A program made the translations under genes and the position numbers. From Meloidogyne chitwoodi (Eukaryota > Nematoda > Chromadorea > Rhabditida > Meloidogynidae): a stretch of DNA of 64,000 bases. The stretch covers positions 1,178,001 through 1,242,000 of the forward strand of contig JACZZP010000015.1 of the NCBI GenBank assembly GCA_015183035.1. Reading direction: 5' to 3'. The notes beneath the pieces were generated by a model. That model was not told the origin of the DNA. It saw only the letters and a list, made by a program, of their open reading frames with translations, and did no database searches. Positions 1 through 12,582 of this stretch are shown here, piece after piece (within the stretch, counting starts at the first letter, position 1; every line of letters begins with the position of its first letter).

Positions 1-1127
1 GGATGTTGACCACTAGCAATTTCAACCTTTAATTTTATAAAAATACCAAAAAAAAAAATAAAAAATTATTAAAATAATAATATTATAATACCAAAGTTAT
101 TCCTAAACTCCAAACATCAGCCTGAACTCCATATGCATCCTTTGATTCACCTTCAATACGTTCAGGAGGCCTTTAAATTTTATTAAAATCCAAATATAAT
201 AATTATTAAAAATAAATTACATATAAGGTTTACAACCAGCATTAATAGTTTTTGCAACAGAATTAGTTAAATGTCCAGAAATACCAAAATCACAAATTTT
301 TACTTCACCATTCCTCTGCAATAAAATATTAGATGGTTTTACATCTAGAAATAAAAAATCAGTAAATTAAAAAAATCTATTAGCTAACCTCTATGAATTA
401 AATTCATTTCCTCTTTCATAAAATTTAAACCCGCAACTACCTGGGTAAAAATATAATAATTTCAATTAATCAGAATTTTAAAATTTAAATATTAAAAAAT
501 TACAGAATAAGCAACTCTTGCAATAAAAAATTCAGGAATTCGGCGGCCCATATCCACACAAAGACGATAAAATTTGTCCAAAGAAATATCCATAACCTCC
601 ATACATATCCAAACATCACCTTCTCTGTACATTGCACCAAAAAAACGAACCATCTAAAATTGTAAAAGTTTGTGATTTTTTTGTTATTTCAGAAAATTAG
701 CAAAAATAAGAAATGAAGCCAAAAATAAAAAATTAAATTTTTTTAATAATAAAGAAATATACTTGTTTACAACAACCACTTTTCATGCAAGCATCCAATT
801 CGACAAACATTCGTTTTTGGCTTTCATCATTTATTGATGAATGAATTCTCTAAAAATAAAAAAATAAAAATCAATAAATAAAAAAACCTTAACAGCAAAT
901 ATAAGATCGGTTGGCTTATGTCGCATTTCCTCTACAACGCCATAAGCGCCCCTTCCCAATTCAATGATCTTTTCTAGTTCATTTGCTGAAACAACAACTT
1001 CAGATCCATTATCAATTCTATTAAATAAAATATTTTAAATTTATTGTAAAATAAAAGACAACAACTTCATAACAAATTTATCATCTAAATTATCGGCCAT
1101 GCTTGGAGGTGGAGTTAAATCGGGCAT
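1..1127 (-). CDS. sek-1: MAP kinase kinase, MKK3/MKK6 (SEK-1) type, C-terminus outside window
   Basis: Dual-specificity kinase expected to phosphorylate p38 MAP kinase in stress and immune signalling. Reading right to left, exons give a short N-terminus starting [13 protein letters not shown], then the glycine loop ([11 protein letters not shown]), the VAIK-type lysine in IFAVK, a block ending [20 protein letters not shown], the catalytic loop IHRDVKPSN, the DFG motif in ICDFGISG, and the activation segment [14 protein letters not shown], whose Ser and Thr match the MKK3/6 phospho-sites. The last exon in view reads PPERIEGES followed by DVWSLGIT. Introns are about 35-140 nt. The start at 1127 is the first in-frame ATG; a second in-frame ATG lies at 1100. 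The C-terminal lobe runs off the left edge. The splice between exons 1 and 2 (about 1020-1050) is ambiguous. Assignment to the p38 branch rather than MKK4/7 rests on the [11 protein letters not shown] and activation-loop pattern; orthology to C. elegans sek-1 is inferred. Confidence 0.85.
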
Positions 1128-1483
1128 TTTTATTTCCAACTTTTTTATTTCTGTAAATTCTATAATTAAAAAATTTAAAAAATCTCAGATTAACTTCCAG
1201 TCAATGATGATTTCATCTCGTTAAATTAGTAGGTATGTAGAAAAATAAAAGAATAATGTAAAACAAATTAATTAATTAAATAGTAATTTAATTTTAGTAA
1301 ATTAAATAAATTTTTGGTGAAGTGAAATTTACCTTATTATGTAAATTGATATTTTTTGTAAAAATGGTCAGATTTCAAAATGAAAATAAAATACGTTTAA
1401 TATAAAGCAAAGTCTTTGATCTTTTTTACAATTTACTTTTTTCTACCTTTTTAATTTTTATTTTATAGAGTTTTTGAAGAATA
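1128..1483. other. Divergent intergenic region between MAP2K and CLPTM1
   Basis: A+T-rich spacer of about 356 bp separating two genes transcribed away from each other. It must hold both 5' UTRs and probably both promoters. A pyrimidine-rich run followed by ATTTTATAG sits just before 1470 and could be a trans-splice acceptor for the CLPTM1 gene, but no consensus TTTCAG is present. I see no coding sequence. Confidence 0.5.
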
Positions 1484-4011
1484 ATGTCATCGGAAAATCA
1501 GCTTCAACAAAATGGAGATGTCACTCCAGTTGTAGTAGAGACGGCAGGAAATCTGGAACAACAGGTTTATTGTTTGATATTACAATTTATCGGCCCAAAT
1601 TTTTTCAAATTCTTAAAATTATTTATAAAAAATAAATTTTTATACATTTTGTTTAAGAATTTTCAACTTTGGCCTTTTCTAAAATCAATATTTACTCGGC
1701 TTTTAATTTTCTGGTTAATCTCATCGTTAATTCGTAATTTTTTCGGTTCAAAAAATAATGAATCTAATGAAAGCGGTGTTGATTATTCAAATAAGCAACA
1801 ATTCCACCCATCTTTTAATTTGTTTTCACAAAATCAACGATATCATTATTATATATATTTATCTTCACAGGTTTTTTAATTATATTTATTTAAACTTTGG
1901 ACATTTTCTAGGCAAACCTTTTTCCTTTATTTGATGACGAAAAATCCAAATCTTCTCTTATTTGGGAGCAACGTAATCTGTTCTATGGTGATTGGGAATC
2001 TGGTCCACATGCGGATGGTTCTTACCTTAAATCGTTATCATTCCCAACACCTGATGTTTTGAAAAGAAATGGATCTGTTTATTTACATTTATTTCTTGTC
2101 AAGGATGGTCTTTCTCATTTTTCTGGAGCTTCAAATTATGTTGGAAAAGAGGTAAGAAAAGAACAATTGATTCAAAAAGTCAATTCCTTTTTCTAAATTT
2201 TAGATTGTTTATTCTAATATACAATTAAATAAATACAAAAAGAAATATTATCGAAAAACTACAAACCTTTTAACGGGAAAAACTGATCAGAACGTTGTCG
2301 ATCAACAAAAAGCAGAAGAAGGAGTTAAATGGGAAATTCTAAATTATTGGCACCCAAATATTACAGTCAATCTTGTTACAGATTTTACTGCTTGGACTAA
2401 AGGTTTTTTAATTAAATTTTAATGATTTAATTGTTTTTTTATTATCGTCAGTCCTTTCTTTTTATCCTAACAATTAATGAATTTACTCTTATTTTAGGTC
2501 AAGTGCCATCTCCACTCGATGAAGCTATAAAATTTGATAGAAAAACTAATCGTTATTATCCAATTATTTTCTTTAACACATACTGGAATTTGGGTAATGA
2601 GTATAAGCCATTGAATGAAACAGTTGAGCAATTGAATTTAACAATAACATTTGCACCTCTTTCACTGTTTAAATGGCAATTGTATGCATCACAACAGGTT
2701 TATAAAAATTAAAATTATTTTGAATTTTATTTAATTATTTCTAGATGCGTAATAAATGGTCTAAAATGTTGGGTGGTGAAATTTTTGAAGAAAGCGATTC
2801 TGATCAAGATGCAATAAAACAAGCATTAATTGAGACAAGTCCAATTCTGTTAGCAATTACCATAATTGTCTCTATTTTACATACTGTCCTTGAAATGCTT
2901 GCATTTAAAAATGATATTCAGTTTTGGCGTTCTCGAAAAAGTCTTGAAGGTCTTTCTGTTCGATCTGTACTTTTCAATATATTTCAATCATTGGTATTTT
3001 AATTTAATTTTTTTTAATCAAGCTTAATCAGATTGTCTTCCTATACGTCTATGACAATGACAGCAGTTGGGTTATTAGAATTTCAATTGGCTTTGGTTTA
3101 CTTATTGAAATTTGGAAAATTCCAAAATGTCTGGATGTTAAGGTTTTGTAATTTATTTTAATTTATAAATTTTTGAAGATTGTTTATGATCAACCAATTT
3201 TTGGATTTATTCCAAGAGTTCAATTCAGTGATAAAGGCTCTTATGTAGAGTCAGCTACTAAAGAATATGATCAGGTTGAATTTGTATTATTTTATTAATA
3301 ATTTAGTATTTCTTTAGATGGCTTTTAAGTATCTTTCGTGGGCTCTATTTCCGTTGCTTGGTGGTTATGCACTTTATTCTTTAGTCTATGATGAACAAAA
3401 GGGTTGGTATAGTTGGATATTGTACGTTTTTCTTTTAAAATTTAATAATTATTTTTATTAAAACAGAGGAATGCTTTATGGATTTTTACTGACTTTTGGA
3501 TTTATTATGGTAAATAAATAGTAATAAATTAAAAAGTATTTTTCTTGAAATAGATGACACCCCAACTCTTTATTAATTACAAGCTTAAATCCGTGGCACA
3601 TCTCCCATGGCGAATGCTTACCTACAAATTCATTAACACTTTTATTGTTTGTTTTTTTACATTTTAACATTAAAATAATTTTTTAGGATGATCTTTTTGC
3701 TTTTGTAATTAAAATGCCAATTTTATATCGATTGGGTTGCTTTAGAGATGATATTATTTTCTTGGTATCCTTTTACTTTTATCAATTAAAAAATAAAACT
3801 TAAAAAGATTTACATTTATCAACGATGGATTTATCGGGTAGATCCCAAAAGAATTAACGAATATGGCACTTCTGGTGATGACCATAAAACTCCTGCTGTT
3901 GAAAATGGGAAAATACAAAAAGAATTAAAAGCGATCTCAGAAACTACTGATAATAAAGAAAATACAAAATCAGATGATGAGATGTTAAATGAGTCAAAGA
4001 AGGAAAAGTAA
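1484..4011 (+). CDS. CLPTM1: CLPTM1 (cleft lip and palate transmembrane protein 1) homologue
   Basis: Multi-pass membrane protein of the CLPTM1 family, implicated in vertebrates in retaining receptor subunits in the ER. After a hydrophilic N-terminus (MSSENQLQQNGD) comes a first hydrophobic segment (RLLIFWLISSLIRNFFG), then a luminal part with WEQRNLFYGDWESGP, HWHPNIT, YYPIIFFNTYWNL and PLSLFKWQLYA. The membrane half has EMLAFKNDIQFWRSRKSLEG, YLSWALFPLLGGYALYSLVY, YGFLLTFGF, MTPQLFINYKLKSVAHLPWR, DDLFAFVIKMP and IYIYQRWIYRVDPKR, then a charged tail ending ESKKEK. Every conserved family block appears in order over about a dozen exons, so the gene looks intact. An intron probably removes 1565-1656, since the reading frame stays open through it. 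Divergent from the MAP2K gene; convergent with nothing nearby. Confidence 0.95.
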
Positions 4012-4896
4012 AAAATAATTATGACTTTGATTGTTTATCTTTTATTCTTAATCTTTATTGTACTGTGTGCTATTTCCTTTAGAAAACAAAATTTTTTTTA
4101 ATCACTATGCGATTTATAAATATTAATTTTTATTGTTAGTTTCTTTAGGTTTCCTATGAATCTAAGATTAATTTATTTTCTCTACATTAGCCAGTGGATT
4201 TCATTTTGAATTGGCACATATTTTAAATTTGTGTTTTTGTTTTTCTATTTTTCTTTTCTCTCCATTTCATTTACTATTTTCGCGGATATAAAATTATTTT
4301 CTGAACTATACAGTTTGACGCAGCATATTTAAAAAAATTTTTTACATAGTTTTTAAAATGTTGTGATTAAAATTTTAAGCTCTAAATTATGTTTTTTAGG
4401 TTTTTATAATATTTATTAAAAAATATTATAATCGAGATATTGAATTTCAGGGTTGGAAATAAAATGAAAAATAAGAGTAATGCCTAAAACGAGAGAGTAA
4501 ATTATAGAAAAAGAGAAATCTAAATCTTCATTTCCACTTTAACCTGCTGTGCGTGTTTTTTTTTCTTCAAGCTTGCGATAACTAATTAAAGTGATTTTTT
4601 GCCAGAATTTTATTCATTTCTTTAATATCAGTTTTAAGAGCAAACTCTAATTTGAGGTAAGGATATATTTCATAATGGATAAAGGATTGAACTATTTTAA
4701 ATGAAACTAATAAATTTTATTTAACATCTGTGTTTTTATGTATATTTTGCACATTTTTGTTTGTAATTATATTTTCACGTTTAGTTTATCTACATGCCAA
4801 GAAGCATCCTTTTTAATCATTGGAATTGTTGAGCGTTAGTGCCAACATTCCCAATTCCTGCCTCTTCACAACGAGGAAGTTTGCAAGTAATCCCAA
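4012..4896. other. Intergenic region and UTRs
   Basis: About 885 bp of A+T-rich DNA between two plus-strand genes. The left part is presumably CLPTM1 3' UTR. The right part holds the promoter and 5' UTR of the glutamine-rich gene. An open frame starting at 4820 overlaps the next gene in another frame and has no recognisable similarity, so I treat it as noncoding. Confidence 0.5.
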
Positions 4897-7800
4897 ATGG
4901 CATATTATTCGCCAGCCAGTAACAAATCATTTCCGCCCCAAAATTTGGCAGCATCTTCATCTTCAATTATCATTAATAATTCACCTGGTCATCAGCAATT
5001 GCCGGTTGTTGTTAAGGAAAAGTCACCACAGAAAAGAACGCCAAATAGAAGTAGAGGAGACCAAACACAACGTAAACTTTCTGCTTTATCGCCTAGCGAT
5101 GCATCGAGTTCAGAAGCATTGGCTAGCACAATCGCGTAAATTTTATGTTTTTATGAAAGTTAAATTTTTAAATTTTATTTGTTCAGTTCGGTAGCATCTG
5201 GTGGCGGAAGTCTTGAGGAATTTGAAAAGTTCTCGGCTGCAACGTCATTAGGCTCTTCATCAAATTCTCCTTCTTCACTATTTACCAACTCTTTGAGCGT
5301 TCATCCTGGTCCTTCGTCTTTCTCAGAACAACTTTCAGCGTCACAGAACATCACTCAAGCACCAGCTTCTACAAAACGTCGGAAGAATTGTGGTGGAATA
5401 TCTGCTTTAAATTCAATTCAAAGCAACCAAAAGATTAATCAGTTGTTACTCGCAGGTTTTTCATTTAAAACATTAGTTAATGCTGAAATTTTTTTAGGTT
5501 TTCCAGATTCACCGTCGAATTCTCCGATAGGAACATTTGTTGATAGAAATAAGAAAATTGGAGCTCTTTCTACTCCACAATTCCATCATATTCAAGAGGT
5601 TGCTTTATTATCTTATAAAAAAATATACTTATAAACAGGTCTCCACTATTTAAATTAAAATATTTTATATTTAATCAGGTACAACAGCAGCAATGTAGAA
5701 TTCATGTTCAAAACCCACCTCAAACTCATGGAGATTTTCCTGTGACTGGTACTAAGATCCAGGTTGTTCATATGCAACCAAGTCCTGCCGCAGCTGCTTC
5801 ATTATCAACGGGGGCTTGTGAATCACCTCAACAGGTTTTTATTTTTAAATTTTCCACTTGTTTTATAATTTACAATGATTGTGTTATTCTATTAGAATAA
5901 TTTCTTATAATTAAAGCAGCCGCGGTTTTCTCCACTTCAACAGCAGCAGTATATAAGTATTGGCACAATGTTACCTCCACCTCGGTCTCAGCAAAATGAA
6001 ATGATAATTCCTAATCACTATCATCATAACCAACATCAAATTCAACATCATTCATTGCCTGCTACACCATTTTCTTCAACAGGATTGGATTTTTATGGTA
6101 GCGGTGTTAGCGGAACTGGAGGTATTTGAGGAAAAATTTTTTATAAAATAATTTTGTCGTTTAGGAGTTGTTTCTGGTGATATGATGTTATCTTCCTCTG
6201 CAACTGCTACACCATCTCCAGCTGCCGCAATTTCCTTATCACCTGCAGCTTCAATGATGCCGCCCACTCCTGGATGTGTAGTTGGGTCAAAGTCTGTTCA
6301 AAATATGCAAAAATTTCAACAAAAACATCGAGCAACTTATCATCAGGTTTTGTTATTTTTATATTAAAATTAAAAAATTCTAGCATCAAAAACCTATGCT
6401 TGATAATGGTAATGGTCCAATTAGTATGGGTTGTAATAGCAGCAATTCTTATCCACCTCCTTCAACACCTCAACAACAATCATATTCAACTACAATGTCG
6501 GCTCAAGCTAGCCCACAACCACCACAACATCAATTTATTTTACAAAAGAAAATTGAAAAAAACAGTTGTGGCAATGGTGGGAATAGCAATGTTGCCTCTT
6601 TATTGGCAATGCAATCTTCTTCATCTTATAGTCAACAACAAATTCGTCAAAATCATCATCAACAATACTCACCTATGAGTGTTCCGATACAATCCGTAAA
6701 TTCTGCCGATGCTTCTTCTGTTCCATCTCCGCAAATTTTGCATCGATTTCATCAGAATACTCCACATCAACAACTTCATTCTTCACCGCCACAAATATTG
6801 AGTGTAGGCCCTCACTTACAGCAACAAAATGAAAGTGTGTGTCTTCATCCTCAAGCTCCTTTTGGAGGCCAAAATCTTAATCAGCAAGCATTATTTGCTT
6901 CACAACAAGCGTCATTGCCAGGACAGCAACAACTTCAACCTCCTATTTACCATAAACATTTACAGCACCAAATTCCATTTCATAATCAAACTCACCAACA
7001 ACCACAACAACTACCTCTTCATTACCTCCAAACTCAACCCCCGCCTACTCCACCCCAGCAACATTTGCGTTCTCATCAGCAACAATATCTTCATCTAGAA
7101 TCAACAACAATGCCTATAGAACGGCCAACGGCCCCTCTTCCAACGCAACAACATATGCATCCACCTCCATCACCAATGGTATGTATGATTTTGTGATTTT
7201 TTCTTTTAGTAAAAATGAATTCCCACCATCTCAATTTTTCTGGCTAAAGACTGAAACTTTTTTTTTTTTAATTGTTTTCTTTTAGTTCTCTTCTATTAAA
7301 CAACAGCATAATTCGAACATTGGTAATCAACATGTTTCAAGCGTTCCTCAAAGTCATAGCATTTATTTATCCCAACAACAACAATCTTCACATGTTCATT
7401 TAAAGCAACAGCAACAAATTCCGAATTCACCCATTTTAAATCAACAACAGCCAATTGTTTTACAAAAACATCACATGCAGCAACATACTTTTCAACAACA
7501 ACAACAACCTATTATTTTATCGCCTCCTCCTCCCCCTTATGTTGCTAATGCTTATTCATCGCAACAGCCTCCTCCACAACAAATGCGAATGTTTCCAACT
7601 GCAGCTCCGTCACCATTTGTTTGTCCGGTAACTCCAACAGGGCCTCTAAATATTGCTGGATGTTCTTCTTCGACACAAATGTTACCACCTATGCCACAAC
7701 CTGCTAGAGCACAACTAAGTCGCGCGCAATTACTTACTAGACACTCTCGAGAGTTAAAATGTCACAAATATGCCATCAAACTCTATCATCTGCAGAGGAC

Positions 7801-8421
7801 AACAAAAGCTTTAGTTTATGTTCGTATAAAATATTTATTAAAATTTTAGTTTTCGTTATAATCTTTAAAATAAAATCTAATTGAACTTTAATAAAATTTT
7901 ATTAAAAATGCTGACATATTAAATATTTTTACGTTTATACTAATTTATTTGTTTAAATTTTTTTATAGAAAAATGGTGCTTTGGCAGATGAACTTACCCG
8001 ATTGCATCAACAAATTCAGACAGTTACAGAAGAACGAAGGTTTATTTTTATTTCTTTTAAAAATCAAAAAGTATTTTTTTTAATTCAAAATATTTAATTT
8101 ATAACTAAAAATATTTATATCTCTAATTTTTAAATATAAAATTTTTGCAGAGTGCTAGCCAAACGTCTACAGCATCATGAACGAAATCGTATTCGACGAC
8201 TTCAAACGCATTTCCGAAAAGCGGCTGCAGCAGCAGCTGCTGCCGAAGCAGCAGCAGAAAAGAAAAATGAGGAGGAGGCAAATACAACAACTACATCAAC
8301 ATCAACAACTTGTAAAAAATTAGTATTTTGTACTTTATTAAATAGTAAACAAAAAAAGCACACTACTGCACAATTAAATTGTAAAGACTCACACATACAC
8401 ACAGACAAAGTCAGCTTATGA
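4897..8421 (+). CDS. Long glutamine/proline-rich nuclear protein with TBRG1/INO80E-like coiled coil
   Basis: A predicted protein of roughly 940 residues from ten exons, with in-phase junctions near 5136/5186, 5453/5497, 5597/5679, 5835/5917, 6121/6164, 6345/6384, 7179/7286, 7815/7970 and 8040/8150. The first 170 residues are Ser/Ala-rich with basic patches (KSPQKRTPNRSRGDQ, TKRRKN). The middle 500 residues are dominated by Gln, His and Pro. Near the C-terminus a short charged, probably helical block reads KYAIKLYHLQRTTKALVY, then DELTRLHQQIQTVTEERR and LAKRLQHHERNR. It closely resembles the coiled-coil block of TBRG1/NIAM and, more weakly, INO80E, both chromatin-linked proteins. The FYRN/FYRC domains of TBRG1 are not seen. 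It ends with a run of eight alanines and an acidic/Thr tail. Transcriptional or chromatin cofactor is an inference; the gene structure is well supported. The start at 4897 could be longer upstream. Confidence 0.75.
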
Positions 8422-8767
8422 TGATCCTCAGACTTCTCTCTTTCTCTCTCTTTTCCTATTTTTTATCTTTATCTATCTCTCTCCCTTAACCAGGTTCTCA
8501 TCATTTTGATGATTGTATTTTGTTTTTTTTTATTTTCCGTGTTTGTAATTTTCTTTTCCTAATTGCATGGATAAAAATGGGCTAGAATAATTAATTTTTT
8601 TGTAAAATTTTGATACAATTATTAAATATATTTTACTTATATTATAACCATTTAAATAAAAATAAGAGATGAGATTCTGGTTTAATTTAATCCCAATTTT
8701 CTTTTAATATTTTTTAAAAAAACAAATAAATATAAAATTAAATTAATTTTATTTAAAATATAATAAT
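8422..8767. other. Convergent intergenic region
   Basis: About 346 bp between the 3' ends of the glutamine-rich gene and the Hint-domain gene. It holds a CT-rich stretch at about 8430-8485 (repeated TCTCTCT and TTTCTC) and otherwise A+T-rich DNA. Likely both 3' UTRs; no gene seen. Confidence 0.5.
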
Positions 8768-11700
8768 TTATATAGGTAAAAATGTTTTTGGTAATAAAAT
8801 ATCTAAAATAGAAGTAATAAATTTAACACCAAATGGAAGTTGTCTTTCTTCTTCTAATATTTTATTTTTTAAATTATTTTTATTATCTGAATTAAATAAT
8901 TTATAAATAAAATGCCAACATCTAAAAAATGTTTGTTGAAGTGTTTGTGCAGCAATATTAGAATGACAACTGGCTAACAAACTTTTAATAAAAATATTAT
9001 TTTATTTAATATAAATAAATATATACCCATTTACTATTAAATTCCCATTTGCAGTTAATGGTGCATAAATACCCTTATCTTCAATCTATAAATTTATTTA
9101 TTTAAAATTAATTAATTAATTTACCTCAAATATTTCTTTAATTTTTGTACTTGATAATCTCATTATTTCTTTTGATGATTTATTATTATTATTATTAATT
9201 ATATTATTATTTTTTACATTATAAAGACATTCACCTTTTTTAAGGTCTTTTGCTCTAATTAATTTTAAATTATTACAACCAGCCCAAACTAAATGAAATT
9301 GTGTCAATTTTAATTTATTTCCTTCTTCTGTTATAATTAATCTAAATTTTGCTTTTTCATTGGGTAAACGATGTAAAAACATAATTACTGGAGAATAAGC
9401 TATCTGACAAAAAATAAATAAATTATTATTTTTAAAAAATAATAATAATAACCAAAGATTCTTCTATAGAAAGTACCATATCTCCAATTTTTAATTTATC
9501 CATTCTAATTTCACCTCTAGGAGTTATTACTAATTGATCACTACTAAAACATTGTAATGTAGTAAAAGCTCCTCCACTACTTCCCCCTTGATAATATTGA
9601 TTAGAATATTGTTGTTGACCATATTGTTTATACCATTGATTATATTCTTGTTGATAATTATTATTATTATTATTACATCCACATTCTTCTGGACAATTAC
9701 AAATTGAAGGACAATTTCCACAATTTGGACCATTACATGGATCTGGGAGACTAAAATTAAAAAGAATTAATTATTTATTTTTTAAATAATTACTTTAAAC
9801 ACTGACAAACACTACAAGAAGAACAATATCCACAAGAAGATAATTTTACATTCTTTTATTTTTTTTAATAAAAAATTAAATTAAAATATTTTAAAAAATA
9901 CCGATAATGAAGGTATATTATTATCATCTAATAATAATATATTATTATTATTATTATTACATTTATTATTATTACATTCATTATTATTTAATTGACATGA
10001 AGAAGAAGAAGAAGAACAATCTTCTTTTTCTTCAATTAATTGTTGATTTGGTAATAATTGTGGAATAAATAAATTATCAGAAATAATTGGAGAATAATTA
10101 ATCTTTTATTTATTTATTTATTTATTTTATTTAATTAAATATTAAATAAACCTCTTGAGGAGAAGGATTATTTGGTAATAATGTTACATAATTATTTATT
10201 TCATCTCCAATAAAAGGATTATTTTGTTGATCATCTTCAAACTAAAAATTATTTTAAAATAAATAAATTAAATTAAATAAACTTCAATAATATTTTCATC
10301 ATTTAGTGGAATATTTGTTTTTCCTTCTTCTTCTTTTTCTTCTTCTTTTAAAGTTAAAACTGCTGCAGCAGCAATTAATGGTTGTTTTTCTTTATTATTT
10401 TCTTCTTTTTTTCTTTCAAATTCTTCAATTTCTTTTTCAATAACTTTTTGAAATTCTTCTTCTTCTGGTATTGTTTCTTCTTCTTTTTTAATTATTATTT
10501 GTTTATTTAAATTTAAATTTATATTTTCTTCATTAATTAAAGATCCATCAGAATATAAACGAGGCTTTTTTAAAGAATCCAAATTAATTGTTTTTATTTT
10601 ATTATATTGAGGTAATTGAGATGATGATGATGAAGAATTAATTGTTAAATTATTATTACTTTAAAAGAAAAATAGACAATTTTATTTAAATATTTTAATG
10701 TAAATATGTATAAAATTTAAAACTTTCATTTTTTTCAAAAATTTAACTCAAAACTTTTGTCTAACTTTTTCTATTTACTAAAAATTTAATTAATAAAAAA
10801 TATATATTTATTTATTTATTTTTTACCTTTTTTTATTAATTAATTCTTCTTCTTTTTCTTCAAATTTAATTAATTTATTATTTGAAGAATTCTTTAAAAA
10901 AAATTAAATAATTATTTTAAAATTAATTAAAATTACAATTAATTTATTATTATTTTTAATTCTTGCCAAATGTCTTAAATAATATGATAATAAAGGTTTA
11001 CGCATATAAATTATTTTTTGTTGTTGTTTTTTTCTTTTTTCATTTAAATATTCTTTTTTATTATTTTCTTCATTATTTTCTTTTAAATTATTAGTATTCC
11101 TATTTAAAAAAATATTAATATTATTTATTTTTTAATATTCTCATTAATTTATTAAAGAAAATAATGACATTTTAAAAGATAATTAATTGGTTATTTGTTT
11201 AAATAAAATATTATTTTTTTGTTTTTGTTTTTCCTCGTATCAGGTAAAAATTTATTTATTTGTAATTTAATTAAAAATATTAAATTAATTAAATTATATT
11301 TTATTTAAAAATTAATTTATTAATTAATTAATTAAATATAACCTTTTAGTAGCATTTATTGAAGAAATCATAAAAATATTATTTTTTAAATTATTTTCTT
11401 CTTTTTTATTTATTTTTATTTGTGGTTTTAATAAATATTTTTTTAAATTATTTCCTTTATATTTATAAAAACGTTTAATATTTTTTTGAAAATTTTTATT
11501 TGAAGAACATAATGCACGGTAAATTGTTAAAATATAAAAAATTCTAAAAAAAATATTTAAAAAATAATTAATTAATTTATTTTACTGATTTTCTGTTGTT
11601 TCATTTATTTTAATTTCTTTAATTAAATCAAAGGCAATCTTATTAAAATAAATTAATTAAATTAATTAATTAATTAAAACAAACAATATTATTATTATTA

Positions 11701-12197
11701 TTATTATCAAGTACAGGACCTCCTTTATATTCTTCTCCTATTTTAAGAATTACTTTTTTTAGAGGAGCAGCAAATTGAGAAAAATTAGGAATTAAACAAC
11801 ATTTTTGTTTTAATAAATTATTTTCTTTTTTAATTTCACTAATCCATTCATTTTGTTTTTCACAATTATTAAATAAATTATTAGAACATTTCTTTTATTT
11901 TAAAATTAATTAAATTAAATTATTATTTTAAAAAAAACAAACAAATTTTTGATTTTTATTTTCTTCTTTTTCTTCAAAATTTGAAAAAATATTACAAATT
12001 GGAGGTTGACAAAAAAGTTCTTTTTTTTTAAAAATTATTTTAAATATTTTATTTATTTTTAAATTACCAGGTTGTCCATTATTTTTATTAATTTTTAAAA
12101 TTGAAGGAATATTACCAAATAAACAATTATTATTATTTGTTTTAATTAATTTTAAATAATTAATTATTAATAAAATTAAAATAATTATTATTTTCAT
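8768..12197 (-). CDS. Hedgehog-related secreted protein with C-terminal Hint (Hog) autoprocessing domain
   Basis: Nematodes lack canonical hedgehog but carry warthog, groundhog and quahog relatives; this gene has their layout. The N-terminus is a signal peptide (MKIIIILILLIINYLKLIK), then a cysteine-containing secreted region (NCLFGNIPS, ELFCQPPICN, KCSNNLFNNC, GEEYKGGPVLD). The middle is a long Asn-, Lys- and Glu-rich low-complexity linker spread over many small exons. A Cys-rich segment (CNGPNCGNCPSICNCPEECG) precedes the Hint domain, which opens with the nucleophilic cysteine in LQCFSSDQLVITPRGEIRM, continues GDMVLS, AYSPVIMFLHR and the TxxH motif in LTQFHLVW, and closes with APLTANGNLIVNG and LLASCHSN, the usual end of Hint. 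So the self-cleavage residues look intact. I cannot say which subfamily it belongs to, though the N-terminus is closest to a warthog/quahog pattern. The linker exon chain (10.6-11.7 kb) is the least certain part. Confidence 0.8.
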
Positions 12198-12582
12198 TTT
12201 TTGTCTTTTTTAAATTTTTATTAAAAAAATTAAATAAAGAATATAATTTTATTTTTTTTTAATTTCTTTTCATCCGGCAATGCCCTAATTCTTTTTTCTT
12301 TTTTTTTTCTCCTTGAATTTAATTGAGCTTTTCTTAAAAAATATTTTTTTATTTTTTGAAGAGATGTGAAAAATAAAATAAAAGAATATTTATTTATTTT
12401 TTTGTACTATTTTTGAATAATTTTAGAAAAATAAAAGAAAAAAAATTAAAAAAAAAAGAAGGGATTATTAAAATAATTATTTATTTATTAAAAAATAAAT
12501 AAATAATTTAAATATATAACAATTAATTTATTTATTTATTTAATTTTATCACAAATTTATTTAAATATTAATCTTAAAAATA
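12198..12582. other. Intergenic region between two minus-strand genes
   Basis: About 385 bp of A/T homopolymer-rich DNA between the stop of the GNAT-like gene and the start of the Hint gene, both on the minus strand. The spacing would allow either a separate promoter or an operon. No conserved element recognised. Confidence 0.45.

Noticed and set aside
8202..8408. Minus-strand frame with an alanine run opposite the polyalanine tract
   Set aside because: Shadow of the GCA/GCT repeat in the plus-strand exon.
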